6,045 nucleotides of DNA from CAYVDH01 sp964450355 (GTDB lineage: Bacteria > Bacteroidota > Bacteroidia > NS11-12g > UBA955), in NCBI GenBank assembly GCA_964450355.1, contig CAYVDH010000197.1:1-6045 (forward strand), in the 5' to 3' direction. A program made the translations under genes and the position numbers. Shown here in pieces: positions 6,020 to 6,045 of this stretch (position 1 is the stretch's first letter; the number at the start of each line of letters is the position of its first letter). The notes below the pieces were generated by a model. That model saw only the letters and a program-made list of their open reading frames with translations. It was not told the origin of the DNA and made no database searches.

Positions 6020-6045
6020 CATAGAATAAAATCAAGAGTCCTCGC

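Larger units (their letters stand above)
5805..6045. other. non-coding tail, no convincing gene
   Basis: About 240 bases follow the operon terminator. No frame on either strand gives an ORF of useful length; the longest start-to-stop reading noticed is the 15-codon one at 5914-5961. The part to about 5912 is extremely AT-rich. After about 5936 the composition changes, with more C and G and runs such as CCCAGATTCCGC and GGCTCCACC, unlike the rest of the window. It may be a convergent intergenic spacer or the edge of a repeat or mobile element that continues to the right; the sequence shown does not decide. Confidence 0.6.

Overview
The window is a low-GC, AT-rich stretch from a member of the Bacteroidota. 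The evidence is a porP/sprF-like gene followed by the gene order gldK-gldL-gldM-gldN, which is the core of the type IX secretion system (T9SS) and gliding-motility motor and is confined to that phylum. Other signs agree: a TTTG / TAnnTTTG promoter of the Bacteroidota type, A-rich leaders in place of Shine-Dalgarno sequences, and TAA as the stop of all five genes. I cannot name a genus.

Layout, all genes on the + strand. (1) Bases 1-1042: the 3' part of a PorP/SprF-family outer-membrane protein gene, cut by the left edge inside its signal peptide. A weak hairpin plus T-tract lies over its stop. (2) Bases 1043-1186: intergenic region with a consensus-like promoter about 50 bases ahead of gldK. 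(3) Bases 1187-5751: gldK, gldL, gldM and gldN, all intact, with gaps of 51, 30 and 8 bases and no recognisable internal promoter or terminator, so probably one operon. (4) Bases 5772-5804: a strong intrinsic terminator closes the operon. (5) Bases 5805-6045: about 240 bases without a convincing gene. They hold a 14-bp perfect AT palindrome, an 8-bp inverted repeat and a hairpin that reads as a terminator on the minus strand, which hints at a convergent gene beyond the right edge.

How the parts work together (established for the families): GldL and GldM form the proton-driven inner-membrane rotary motor. The periplasmic domains of GldM reach up to the GldK lipoprotein/GldN ring under the outer membrane. 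PorP/SprF-type proteins are outer-membrane components tied to the ring and to surface delivery of T9SS cargo. The charged residues linked to torque generation appear to be kept (GldL Lys34, His37, Glu52, Glu62; GldM Arg9), so the machine is probably functional. This is a conserved system, not a new one. The least explained parts are the tail after 5805, the start codon of gldK and the palindrome at the promoter.
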